Source: Candidatus Curtissbacteria bacterium
GTDB taxonomy: Bacteria > Patescibacteriota > Microgenomatia > Curtissbacterales > GWA2-41-24
Length of the DNA stretch: 16,635 bases
Direction: 5' to 3'
Assembly: GCA_030688205.1 (NCBI GenBank)
Contig: JAUYIQ010000052.1
Location: 1-16,635 of the forward strand
The notes under the pieces were generated by a model. The model searched no databases and was not told the DNA's origin. It saw only the letters and a list, made by a program, of their open reading frames with translations. Position numbers and translations under genes: made by a program. Numbering within the stretch: the first letter of the stretch is position 1; each line of letters begins with the position of its first letter. Below, one piece after another: positions 1-8,042 of this stretch.

Positions 1-1305
1 GTAATCGGACTTGAAGTTCACGTTGAACTTTACACAAAATCCAAAATGTTTTGCACCTGCAGTGCCGATTATTTTGGCAAAGAACCAAACACCCACACAT
101 GCCCTGTTTGTCTCGGCCTTCCCGGAGCACTTCCAACCCCAAACAAGCAGGCAATAGATTGGTGTGTAGAAATAGGCCTAGCTCTTGGCTGTAAAATCTC
201 AAACTCTTCCAAGTTCGACCGCAAAAACTACTTTTATCCGGATCTGGCGAAAGGTTACCAGATAAGCCAGTACGATCTGCCTTTTTGTAACAAGGGAGAA
301 ATAACTCTCGAAAGCGGCAAGAAAATCAGAATCACCCGGGTCCACATGGAAGAAGACACCGGCAAGCTTACACACGCTACAGTAGAAGGTAAAAATGTTT
401 CTTTAATCGATTTCAACAGGTCCGGAGTTCCACTCGTCGAAATCGTAACGGAGCCGGATTTTGAAAATGCCCAGGAAGTAGTTGTTTATCTAAAAAAGCT
501 TCAGCAGACAATCAGATACTTAAGAGTTTCCAGTGCCGATATGGAAAAAGGTGACATGAGACTGGAACCAAACATATCTCTTAGAAAAAAAGGGCAGAAC
601 GGTTTACCAAACTACAAAGTCGAAGTTAAAAATATCAACTCGTTCCGGTTTGTAGAAAAAGCAATAAACTTCGAAATCGATCGTCAATCGGAATTGCTCA
701 ATTCCAGCAAGACTCCCGCGCAGGAAACTCGCGGTTGGAATGAACAGAAAAATGCCACTGTCAGTCAACGTAGCAAAGAAGAAGCACATGACTATAGATA
801 CTTTCCAGAACCAGATCTTCCACCAATCGAGTTTAAAAATGAGTATATAGAAAAAATAAAAGCCTTCATTGGTGAGTTGCCGGACACCAAATTAGAAAGA
901 TTTAAAAGAGACTTTGGCTTAAACGACTACGATGCAGAGATTCTAACAAGAGAAATTGGAACAGCGGACTATTTTGAAGAAGCGCTCGAGGCAGGCAAAG
1001 AAACAGAATTAAGTCCAAAACAAGTAGCAAATATCATAATAAACAAAAAGCCAGACATAACAAAAATCCTTCCTGCAACACTAGTAAAAAATTACATTGC
1101 CGAAAACCAAACAGCTCAAATAGATGAAAGCCAATTAGAAAAAGCCATAGACGAAGTGATAAGCGAAAATCGAAAAGCGGTTGAAGATTACATAGGCGGC
1201 AAACAAAACATACTTATGTTTTTAGTCGGATCAGTAATGAAAAAAATAGCTACAAAAATCGATGCAAATCTGGTAAAATCAAAGCTACTTGAGAAGCTAA
1301 AATAA
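1..1305 (+). CDS. gatB: Asp/Glu-tRNA(Asn/Gln) amidotransferase subunit B, 5' end cut by window edge
   Basis: GatB is the kinase/amidation subunit of GatCAB, which converts Glu-tRNA(Gln) to Gln-tRNA(Gln) (and Asp-tRNA(Asn) to Asn-tRNA(Asn)) using ammonia from GatA. The frame is open from base 1 and begins VIGLEVHVEL, the usual GatB start, so only about five residues are missing; the first ATG at 46 is internal. Counting from the first visible codon, C18, C20, C34 and C37 form the zinc knuckle (CTC...CPVC). The catalytic core follows (FDRKNYFYPDL, HMEEDTGK, DFNRSGVPLVEIVTEPD, EVKNINS). The C-terminal YqeY-like tail is recognisable (AVEDYIGGKQ, FLVGSVMKK). The helical linker before the tail (about residues 345-375) looks roughly 25 residues shorter than in typical 475-residue GatB. 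dnaE follows after 74 bases. No gatA or gatC is in view. Identity is secure. Confidence 0.96.
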   Translation, partial: VIGLEVHVELYTKSKMFCTCSADYFGKEPNTHTCPVCLGLPGALPTPNKQAIDWCVEIGLALGCKISNSSKFDRKNYFYPDLAKGYQISQYDLPFCNKGEITLESGKKIRITRVHMEEDTGKLTHATVEGKNVSLIDFNRSGVPLVEIVTEPDFENAQEVVVYLKKLQQTIRYLRVSSADMEKGDMRLEPNISLRKKGQNGLPNYKVEVKNINSFRFVEKAINFEIDRQSELLNSSKTPAQETRGWNEQKNATVSQRSKEEAHDYRYFPEPDLPPIEFKNEYIEKIKAFIGELPDTKLERFKRDFGLNDYDAEILTREIGTADYFEEALEAGKETELSPKQVANIIINKKPDITKILPATLVKNYIAENQTAQIDESQLEKAIDEVISENRKAVEDYIGGKQNILMFLVGSVMKKIATKIDANLVKSKLLEKLK

Positions 1306-1379
1306 ACTAGAAAAGCTAAAGTCATCATACTGATAACATAAGACATGACACTTGATACCTGTAACCTGAAACACTAAAT

Positions 1380-4300
1380 ATGGCAGGTTTTGTTCATCTT
1401 CACGTTCATACGGAATATTCACTTCTCGACGGCCTTTCTAAAATTCCCAAACTAGTAACCCACGCAAAGGTTATGGGCCAGACACACCTAGCAATGACTG
1501 ATCATGGAGCGATGTATGGCGCACTAAAGTTTTACAAGGAATGCAAAGAACAAGGAATCAACCCAATAATTGGCTGTGAAATGTATATAGCAAAGAGGTC
1601 TCACAAAGACAAAGAGATTGAAAAAGATAAGGAGTATAGTCACTTAACTGTTCTGGCAAAAGATTACGAAGGATATAAAAACCTACTGGAACTCGTTACG
1701 CAATCATTTCTCGAGGGTTTCTATTACCGCCCAAGAGTCGACAAAGAACTTCTCGCCAAACACGCAAAAGGCTTAATGGCACTTTCCGGTTGCAACTCTT
1801 CAGAAGTTTCTAAAGCTTTTATCCAAAACGATATGGATAGTGCAAAAAAAATAATAAAAGATTATCAACAAATCTTTGGGAAGGATGACTTTTACCTTGA
1901 GGTGCAAAGACACTTGTTTGACAAATTTATGACGGCTCATTCGCCGGGGTCAGAGATTTATGCAGACTTATCGCGAATGGCCAACGAAGAGAAAAAAATG
2001 ATAACAGGAGCCAAAAAAATATCCTCAGATTTAAAAATCCCAATTGTTGCGACCAACGATCTTCATTATGTCGCGGCTCAAGATGCTCAGGCTCAGGATG
2101 CAATAGTTTGTATTCAAACAGGAAAAAATATTTCAGATGTCAAAAGACTAAGAATGATAGACTCGCCAACATATTATCTAAAAAGCGCTAATGAAATGGC
2201 AGAACTTTTCGAAGATCTTCCTGAGGCCGTTGAAAATTCACTAAAAGTCGCCCAAAAAGTGAACATTGAAATTCCTCTTGGTAAATCCTACTTTCCTCAT
2301 TTTGAAGTACCGAAAGAGACAACTGCCGACAAGTATCTGAAAAAACTCTGTTACGAAAGAATAAAAACAAGAGTCGAAGAAGTAACTGGTGAAATAAAAG
2401 AAAGGCTGGAATACGAACTTTCTGTTATTTCCCAGAAAGGGTACTCGACATATTTCTTGGTTGTTGCAGATTTTGTTAATTGGTCTCGCGATCAAGGAAT
2501 AATTTCAACAACCCGTGGTTCTGCATCGGGAAGTCTGGTCTCTTTCGCGCTTGGTATCACAACGGTTAACCCGCTTTACTTCAAACTTCCATTCGAAAGA
2601 TTTCTAAATCTTTACAGACCATCATTACCTGATATCGATGTCGATTTTGCAGATAACCGCAGAGACGACGTTATCTATTATGTTCGTGATAAATATGGAG
2701 TGGATAAAGTTGCCCAAATCGGTACCTTTGGAACAATGATGGCAAGAGGTGCGGTACGTGATGTCGCAAGAGTTCTAGGGATGCCTTATAGCAAAGCCGA
2801 CAGAGTTGCCAAAATGATTCCAATCGGTGCACAAGGATTTCCCATGTCGCTCGACAATGCCAAAAAAGTAAACAAAGAATTAGGGAATCTTTATGATCAA
2901 GATCCGGAAGTCAAAGAACTAATCGATCTGGCAGAAAAAGTAGAAGGAAACGCAAGGCACGTATCTGTTCATGCCGCAGGTGTTGTCATCGGCCCAAAAA
3001 AACTGACCAACTATACAGCGCTTCAAAAAGAAACTTCAGGTGAAAAGATAATAACTCAGTTTGATATGCACGACGTAGAAGAAGCGGGTCTTGTAAAGAT
3101 GGACTTTTTGGGAATTAGAAACCTATCCATTCTTGGCCAAGCAGTGCAAATTGTAGAAAAAACTTACGGAATAAAAATCGACCTAACCTCACTTACTTTC
3201 GACGATAAAAAGGCTTTTGAAATCATGGCAAAAGGAGAAACCATGGGACTCTTCCAGCTCGGAGGAACTGGAATGACAAGATATTTAAAGGAGCTTAAAC
3301 CGACAAATATTTTTGACATTATGGCCATGATATCGCTATTTCGCCCCGGCCCGATGAATTCTATCCCGGAATTTATTGAAAGAAAAAATAATCCCAAAAA
3401 AGTTAAATACTTCGATCCGCGCATGAAAGAATATTTAGATCTTTCTTACGGTGTAATGGTTTACCAGGATGATGTTTTACTGACAGCAATAAATATTGCA
3501 GGATACAACTGGGAAGAAGCGGACAAGTTTAGAAAAGCTATGGGTAAGAAAATTCCGGCTGAAATGGCCAAACAAAAAGAAAAGTTTATTGATGGTGCAG
3601 TCAAAAACGGCATGAAAGAAGAAAAGGCAGAAGAACTTTTTAGGTTAATAGAACCTTTTGCTGCTTACGGTTTTAACAAAGCTCACGCTGCATCCTACGC
3701 GGTAATTGCCTACCAAACTGCATACATGAAGGCCAACTATCCGGTTGAATTCATGACAGCTGTCATGAGTGCAGAATCTGACGATCCCGACAAAATCGCG
3801 TCTGCAGTTGCCGAATGTGCAAAGATGAAAATTCCAGTTTTGCCACCGGATGTTAACCAGTCAGAAACTGGTTTCACGATTCAAAAAGTTGAAGACAAAG
3901 CTGCAATCCGATTTGGGCTTTCTGCAATTAAAAATGTTGGTCACGCAGCAATAGAAGCAATATTCTCAGAAAGAGAAGAAAACGGCTCATTTGAAACTCT
4001 TAACGATTTTGTAAAAAGAGTGAACCTTCGGGTGGTAAACAGAAAAACTCTGGAGAGTTTAATTAAAGCAGGCGCGATGGATAACTTTGGAAAAAGAAAT
4101 GCCATGCTTAAAATTTTGGATGATTTAAAAAGTGCCAACGTTTCTTTGTCCAAATCGGTAGCTAGTGGTCAGGGATCGTTGTTTGACGAAGAAGAAATGG
4201 AAAAACAAAACAACCAGTCTGCACCTGTTGTCTCGCAAGACATAGAAGAGGCACCAAAAGAAGAAATTCTCTCTTGGGAAAGAGAACTACTCGGGTTTTA

Positions 4301-4889
4301 TCTGACAGAGCATCCACTTACAAAAGTAGCAGATAAAATTCAAAAACTTACAACAACAACAGTAGCAGAAATTGACATGCTTTCGAAAAATCTTCCCGCA
4401 GTTAGAGTCGGTGGCATTGTAGTTTCTATAAGAAAAACTTATACCAAAGTCAGAAAAGAAGAAATGTGTTTCCTTAAGCTCCAGGACACAACAGGAACTC
4501 TTGAAGTTATTGTTTTCCCAAGAGTTTTTGCGGCATCGTGGCAATATTTAACACCTGACCAGATTGTAATAATTTCGGGAAAAGTGGAAACAGGTGAACA
4601 ATCACCGGTTTTGATCGCCGAAAAGGTAGAATCTCTGGATAGTCAACGAGAGCCTGTGGAGGATTTTGAGGAGACTGCAATCGAGGTATTTATTCCAAAA
4701 GACGCAGACCGCATCTTGCTTTCTAAAATTTATCAAATTCTCAAATCAAGCCCTGGAAATATTCCGACATTTCTGGTTCTTCCTTCAAGTGGCGGTAGTC
4801 CAAAAAAATTCCCGGTTCCTTTTGGCCTGACAAAAACCCAAAATCTAGAGATCGAATTGCAGAGCCTGGGTTGTCATATCAAGGAATAA
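1380..4889 (+). CDS. dnaE: DNA polymerase III subunit alpha, DnaE type
   Basis: Replicative DNA polymerase catalytic subunit, 1169 residues, full length (E. coli 1160). Order: PHP domain (about 1-280), polymerase palm/thumb/fingers (about 290-830), helix-hairpin-helix region, OB fold (about 1010-1085), C-terminal tail. Catalytic aspartates are D418 and D420 (PDIDVDF) and D575 (VKMDFLG), matching E. coli D401, D403 and D555. The PHP domain keeps the full metal-ligand pattern seen in proofreading-competent DnaE: HLHVH (H8, H10), TDHG, GCE, SHL, SGCN and NDLHY. A likely beta-clamp motif, QGSLF, lies at 931-935. About 20 extra residues sit in the PHP domain near 178-205, relative to my memory of the family. 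The ATG at 1380 begins the usual MxxFVHLHVHTEYS. No Shine-Dalgarno is visible. The 74-base spacer from gatB holds no clear promoter or terminator. Confidence 0.97.
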   Translation: MAGFVHLHVHTEYSLLDGLSKIPKLVTHAKVMGQTHLAMTDHGAMYGALKFYKECKEQGINPIIGCEMYIAKRSHKDKEIEKDKEYSHLTVLAKDYEGYKNLLELVTQSFLEGFYYRPRVDKELLAKHAKGLMALSGCNSSEVSKAFIQNDMDSAKKIIKDYQQIFGKDDFYLEVQRHLFDKFMTAHSPGSEIYADLSRMANEEKKMITGAKKISSDLKIPIVATNDLHYVAAQDAQAQDAIVCIQTGKNISDVKRLRMIDSPTYYLKSANEMAELFEDLPEAVENSLKVAQKVNIEIPLGKSYFPHFEVPKETTADKYLKKLCYERIKTRVEEVTGEIKERLEYELSVISQKGYSTYFLVVADFVNWSRDQGIISTTRGSASGSLVSFALGITTVNPLYFKLPFERFLNLYRPSLPDIDVDFADNRRDDVIYYVRDKYGVDKVAQIGTFGTMMARGAVRDVARVLGMPYSKADRVAKMIPIGAQGFPMSLDNAKKVNKELGNLYDQDPEVKELIDLAEKVEGNARHVSVHAAGVVIGPKKLTNYTALQKETSGEKIITQFDMHDVEEAGLVKMDFLGIRNLSILGQAVQIVEKTYGIKIDLTSLTFDDKKAFEIMAKGETMGLFQLGGTGMTRYLKELKPTNIFDIMAMISLFRPGPMNSIPEFIERKNNPKKVKYFDPRMKEYLDLSYGVMVYQDDVLLTAINIAGYNWEEADKFRKAMGKKIPAEMAKQKEKFIDGAVKNGMKEEKAEELFRLIEPFAAYGFNKAHAASYAVIAYQTAYMKANYPVEFMTAVMSAESDDPDKIASAVAECAKMKIPVLPPDVNQSETGFTIQKVEDKAAIRFGLSAIKNVGHAAIEAIFSEREENGSFETLNDFVKRVNLRVVNRKTLESLIKAGAMDNFGKRNAMLKILDDLKSANVSLSKSVASGQGSLFDEEEMEKQNNQSAPVVSQDIEEAPKEEILSWERELLGFYLTEHPLTKVADKIQKLTTTTVAEIDMLSKNLPAVRVGGIVVSIRKTYTKVRKEEMCFLKLQDTTGTLEVIVFPRVFAASWQYLTPDQIVIISGKVETGEQSPVLIAEKVESLDSQREPVEDFEETAIEVFIPKDADRILLSKIYQILKSSPGNIPTFLVLPSSGGSPKKFPVPFGLTKTQNLEIELQSLGCHIKE

Positions 4890-4900
4890 TATAGTAAAAT
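4871..4900 (+). promoter_or_regulatory. Putative promoter of rplS, leaderless type
   Basis: TTGTCA at 4871-4876 (5 of 6 matches to the -35 consensus) and TAAAAT at 4895-4900 are separated by 18 bases. The -10 ends only 7 bases before the rplS ATG at 4908, so transcription would start at or next to the start codon. The promoter lies inside the last codons of dnaE and the 18-base spacer. It would let the ribosomal-protein operon be expressed independently of dnaE. Confidence 0.6.
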
Positions 4901-4907
4901 TTCCTTT

Positions 4908-5186
4908 ATGACTCAGGCAGCATTCAAAGTGGGGGACCAGGTTCGCGTAACCACAAGAAACCCAGAAGACAACAAGGTTCACGCAACCCCGTTTGTAGGC
5001 ATTGTTATTGCCATGCGTGGAGCTGGAACAGGCAAAACATTTACTGTGAGAAAAATCGCAGACGGCAAGATCGCAGTCGAACGTATATTTCCTCTGGATT
5101 CGCCAATTATAGAAAATATTTCAGTTGTAAAATCCACTCCTGTCCGCCGGGCAAAACTGTACTATCTGCGAAAAAAGAAAAACTAA
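4908..5186 (+). CDS. rplS: 50S ribosomal protein L19 (bL19), short form
   Basis: Structural protein of the large ribosomal subunit near the 30S interface. The 92 residues cover the conserved core: FKVGDQVRV near the start, GIVIAMRGAGTGKTFTVRKI in the middle, then VERIFPLDSPIIE and the C-terminal RRAKLYYLRKKK signature. Typical bL19 has about 115 residues; the missing part is the N-terminal helix that precedes the SH3-like barrel, plus a few C-terminal residues. The start at 4908 is supported by the -10 box 7 bases upstream. It heads rplS-rnhB-yraN; rnhB starts 14 bases downstream. No Shine-Dalgarno precedes it (TTCCTTT), in keeping with leaderless translation. Confidence 0.95.
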   Translation: MTQAAFKVGDQVRVTTRNPEDNKVHATPFVGIVIAMRGAGTGKTFTVRKIADGKIAVERIFPLDSPIIENISVVKSTPVRRAKLYYLRKKKN

Positions 5187-5200
5187 AAGTTTCATCAGAC

Positions 5201-5815
5201 GTGATACTGCCGACACTAAACATCGAAAACACCCTTTGGCAAAAAGGTCATAAATATATTGTAGGAATAGACGAAGTCGGCCGGGGTTCATGGGCAGGGC
5301 CGTTAGTTGCGGCGGGCGTAATTCTTCCACAAGATTTTCAAATACCGCTAGGTCTTGCAGATTCCAAACTCATAAAACCCCAAACAAGAAATAAACTCAG
5401 CGATATTATCAAAAAAACCGCACTTGGATATTACATAGCAGAAATTTCCTCATATGAAATAGACAAAATCGGTGTTGGCAAAGCCACATTTGTCGCTTTC
5501 AGAAAAATATTCAGGTCGATAAGCCCGCAAGCGGATTTTTGTGTAATCGACGCCTTTCATATCAAATACTTAGACCGAAAAAAACAAATGGCAATAGCCA
5601 GTGGAGACAAAATCTGCGCATCAATATCTGCAGCATCAATTATTGCCAAAGTTTACAGAGATAATCTAATGAAATCACTTCACTTCAAATACCCCAACTA
5701 CGGTTTTGGAAAGCACAAGGGTTATGGCACACAAGCTCATCAAGAAGCCATAAGAAAATACGGGTTCACAAAAATTCACAGGTCGTCGTATAATCTCAAC
5801 TATCTTTTTGCGTGA
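5201..5815 (+). CDS. rnhB: Ribonuclease HII
   Basis: Cleaves the RNA strand of RNA:DNA hybrids and nicks at single ribonucleotides embedded in DNA. 204 residues, normal family length. The signature GIDEVGRGSWAGPLVAAGV carries D24 and E25; ADSKLIK follows near 54. Candidate remaining acidic residues of the DEDD site are D117 (CVIDAFH) and D136 (ASGDK). The conserved SISAASIIAKVYRD helix (141-154) and the YGFGKHKGYGT loop are intact. The start is GTG at 5201, 14 bases after rplS, with no Shine-Dalgarno. The stop TGA overlaps the yraN start (GTGA, 5812-5815), implying coupled translation. Confidence 0.95.
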   Translation: MILPTLNIENTLWQKGHKYIVGIDEVGRGSWAGPLVAAGVILPQDFQIPLGLADSKLIKPQTRNKLSDIIKKTALGYYIAEISSYEIDKIGVGKATFVAFRKIFRSISPQADFCVIDAFHIKYLDRKKQMAIASGDKICASISAASIIAKVYRDNLMKSLHFKYPNYGFGKHKGYGTQAHQEAIRKYGFTKIHRSSYNLNYLFA

Positions 5816-6165
5816 CAACTACATCTCTCGGAAAATACGGGGAGGATTTAGCGGTTGAATTCCTAAGGTCGCACGGTTACAAAATCATCGAAAGAAATTT
5901 TCGAATTAGAGGTGGGGAATTGGATATAATCGCCCTGCAAAACGATACTCTTATTTACGTTGAAGTTAAAACAAGAACGAATCACCAGTTCGGCCGACCG
6001 GAAGAATCCATCACTCCTTACAAAATAAAGTTTCTTGAGCGCACTGCAAGATTTTATAGAAACACGCGCAAAAATCTTCCGCCAGCAGAGAGAATCGATG
6101 TGGTCACTGTTGATTTAACAACCGGTAAACCGGTTATCGAACTCATCAAAAACGCCTCTTTCTAA
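5812..6165 (+). CDS. yraN: YraN/UPF0102 family endonuclease-like protein
   Basis: Small protein of the UPF0102 family with a PD-(D/E)XK-type nuclease fold; its cellular role is still poorly defined. The 117 residues show the family pattern: SLGKYGEDLAVEFLRSHGYKI at the N-terminus (helix 1), RIRGGELDIIA with E36 and D38, and IYVEVKTR with E51 and K53, giving the G-E-x-D...E-x-K active-site arrangement. FGRPEESIT and KIKFLERTARFY follow as usual. The start is GTG at 5812, overlapping the rnhB stop by 4 bases. Its place after rplS-rnhB matches many bacterial genomes. The catalytic pattern is seen; activity is inferred. Confidence 0.92.
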   Translation: MTTTSLGKYGEDLAVEFLRSHGYKIIERNFRIRGGELDIIALQNDTLIYVEVKTRTNHQFGRPEESITPYKIKFLERTARFYRNTRKNLPPAERIDVVTVDLTTGKPVIELIKNASF

Positions 6166-6182
6166 ATCTACTATTTTCGATA

Positions 6183-6188
6183 TATAAT
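6183..6188 (+). promoter_or_regulatory. Putative -10 box (TATAAT), leaderless type
   Basis: Perfect TATAAT ending 8 bases before the ATG at 6197. The surrounding TTTTCGATATAATC-like context resembles the plus-strand promoter at 14648-14653 (TTTTCGC, TATAATC, then CCT shortly before ATG). No convincing -35 is seen 17-18 bases upstream. It marks a new transcription unit after yraN. Confidence 0.65.
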
Positions 6189-6196
6189 CACACCTC

Positions 6197-6544
6197 ATGC
6201 AAGAAAGAATTGGCCAGGACACAGAACATTTTACATCGGAAGTTTTAGGAGCCGATGCTCAAAAGGATATTGCCCTAGCACACCAAATAGTGGGTAAATT
6301 CGAGGGGTGGGCGAAAAAATATGGACAGAAAACGGCCTATGGTGTTGGTGTCGGGATCGCTGCTTATGGAGTAGCAACTTTTGCCATTCATACTTTAAGG
6401 GAGGCAGGAGTAGGAGATATTCTTTCGGAAATTACCATGGATCATTTAACTAAAGCAGAGGATGATTTAAAAAGTTTAAGCAGAAAAGGAAGAGAAAGAA
6501 CCAGAGATTTAGGAACAAAAGTTAAAAACAGATTTATCCACTAA
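6197..6544 (+). CDS. Hypothetical protein with one membrane segment
   Basis: 115 residues; I do not recognise the family. The N-terminal 45 residues are polar and mixed-charge with predicted helix. A glycine/alanine-rich hydrophobic stretch at about 48-67 (YGVGVGIAAYGVATFAI) could be one transmembrane helix. The C-terminal 45 residues are strongly charged and helical (HLTKAEDDLKSLSRKGRERT), rich in Lys and Arg, which would favour a cytoplasmic tail. No signal-peptide cleavage site is apparent. A -10 box 8 bases upstream supports both the start and real expression. The next gene begins 9 bases downstream in the same direction, so the two are probably cotranscribed. Function unknown. Confidence 0.75.
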   Translation: MQERIGQDTEHFTSEVLGADAQKDIALAHQIVGKFEGWAKKYGQKTAYGVGVGIAAYGVATFAIHTLREAGVGDILSEITMDHLTKAEDDLKSLSRKGRERTRDLGTKVKNRFIH

Positions 6545-6553
6545 CGACATAAC

Positions 6554-7075
6554 ATGTCAGAAAGACAGCGGGTATTACAGTTTGGCGATAAAGTTGAATT
6601 CAGAGAAGACCTCGATACGGGAGCAACATCACTGGTTCGGAAAAAACGCAGGAAAATTCCAGAAGCTACATATATTCAGAGAGTTAGGGCGATTAACCAG
6701 TGGAGAGGGGAATCCAACTTCGAGCTGATATTTGCAGCCGGAGCACAGGCATTTCCGGAAGCGGAATCTTCAAAAATTGCTTTAAGGTCAGGTATTAATA
6801 CTGAATGGGCCTCGAATATAGGCTGCCGTGACGATGCTGAATCTGCACTTAGTGATATGTTCGACCCTCAATTAACGAGGTTTAAACCAATCCGCGCTGT
6901 TGATATAGTAAGACTAATGAAGGCTGAAGCTGCTAAGATAGATCGTAAAACAAATTTCCACCTGCATGGCTTGCAAGCTTATTTGGAGCGGACTATTGTA
7001 ATTTTGGGTGAAGCAAGAGGCTTGTCGGAAAAAACAGTTGAAAATCTCATAATATTCTCCAGACAGCAATCCTAA
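6554..7075 (+). CDS. Hypothetical protein, soluble, 173 residues
   Basis: No family recognised. The protein has a short N-terminal stretch with alternating residues (VLQFGDKVEFRED), a basic cluster at about 28-35 (VRKKRRKIP), then mainly helix-forming sequence to the end. There is no membrane segment, cysteine cluster or obvious catalytic motif. The basic patch could bind nucleic acid, but that is only a guess. It starts at ATG 6554, 9 bases after the membrane-segment protein, and has no Shine-Dalgarno. Its TAA stop overlaps by 4 bases the TAG stop of the convergent dehydrogenase gene (the sequence CTAA at 7072-7075), so no terminator separates the two units. Codon use resembles the neighbours. 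Confidence 0.75.
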   Translation: MSERQRVLQFGDKVEFREDLDTGATSLVRKKRRKIPEATYIQRVRAINQWRGESNFELIFAAGAQAFPEAESSKIALRSGINTEWASNIGCRDDAESALSDMFDPQLTRFKPIRAVDIVRLMKAEAAKIDRKTNFHLHGLQAYLERTIVILGEARGLSEKTVENLIIFSRQQS

Positions 7076-8040
7076 GAGATCTTAATTAATCCAGGCGGAT
7101 TTCTCCCTTCAAAAACAGCTATAATATTTTCGGCAGCAAGTTTTGCCATAGCCTCCCTGGTTTCCAGAGTAGCTGAAGCAATATGTGGAGTGAGTATCAC
7201 ATTCCCCATAGTTGTTAGCTCATGCGGGATATTTGGCTCATGCTCGTAAACATCAAGACCTGCTGCGGCGATCTTTTTATTTGTGAGCGCCCAAATCAAA
7301 GCCTTTTCGTCAATAACCGGCCCTCTTGCAGTATTGATTAAAATTGCACCGGGTTTCATCAGAGCCAGTTCTTTTTTGCCGATAAGATGATGTGTTGCCG
7401 GCGCAAGAGGAACATGCAAGCTTACAATATCCGCTTCTTTCAAAAGCAGTTCCAACTTGCAGTATTTTGCTTCGGTTAACATTTCAAAGTCTTCCGAACG
7501 TGCAATATCGTAGTAAAGAATATTCATCCGAAATCCACCATATGCAATGTGCCCGACATAAGTACCTATTCGACCAAGACCCACAATGCCTATTGTTTTA
7601 CCCCAGATTTGCGGTGTTACAAAAGCCATTGGATCCCACTGATGATACCTGCCGCGTCTAACAAATTTGTCCGCCTCTATTAATTTCTTGGTTGCAGCCA
7701 GAATTAGCATAAACGCATGCTCTGCAACAGATTCTCCTGCTACGCCTGGTGTGTTTGTAACAACAATTCCATGCCTTTTAGCGTAAAGGGCATTAATGTT
7801 ATCAAATCCGACAGCGAAGTTTGAGATAATAACAAGCTCTTTGGAAGCTGAATCTATGACCTCCTCATCTATGATGTCGCCAACGGTTGTTATCACCGCT
7901 TCATATTTGGAAAAGACTTCACAAAGCTCCTGTCTGTTTAGGCGACTCGGTCCCTTGTTAATATCAACCCTATATCCCTTCTTTGTCAAAAGCTCAAAAG
8001 CGAGATCTGGTATTTTGACTGTTATATAAATTTTACGCAT
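7072..8040 (-). CDS. D-2-hydroxyacid dehydrogenase, glyoxylate/hydroxypyruvate reductase-like
   Basis: NAD(P)-dependent reductase of the D-isomer-specific 2-hydroxyacid dehydrogenase family; glyoxylate, hydroxypyruvate or D-glycerate are likely substrates. 322 residues, normal length. The Rossmann motif is G154-L-G-R-I-G159, and D178 at the end of the next strand (LYYDIA) favours NAD over NADP. The catalytic triad is R239 (NTARGPVID), E268 (DVYEHEP) and H286 (TPHIAS). The substrate-binding NFAVGFDNIN loop is at 74-83. It is last in the minus-strand array, starting 2 bases after the PfkB kinase stop, so probably coupled to it. Family is secure; the exact substrate cannot be read from sequence. 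Confidence 0.92.
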   Translation of the reverse strand: MRKIYITVKIPDLAFELLTKKGYRVDINKGPSRLNRQELCEVFSKYEAVITTVGDIIDEEVIDSASKELVIISNFAVGFDNINALYAKRHGIVVTNTPGVAGESVAEHAFMLILAATKKLIEADKFVRRGRYHQWDPMAFVTPQIWGKTIGIVGLGRIGTYVGHIAYGGFRMNILYYDIARSEDFEMLTEAKYCKLELLLKEADIVSLHVPLAPATHHLIGKKELALMKPGAILINTARGPVIDEKALIWALTNKKIAAAGLDVYEHEPNIPHELTTMGNVILTPHIASATLETREAMAKLAAENIIAVFEGRNPPGLIKIS

Positions 8041-8042
8041 GT

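Noticed and set aside
46..1305. gatB starting at the ATG at 46
   Set aside because: The frame is open to base 1 and the upstream codons read VIGLEVHVELYTKSK, conserved GatB sequence, so 46 is internal.
2188..2495. Minus-strand reading frames inside dnaE
   Set aside because: They lie opposite the strongly conserved DnaE sequence, have no promoter or family match, and read as antisense shadow.
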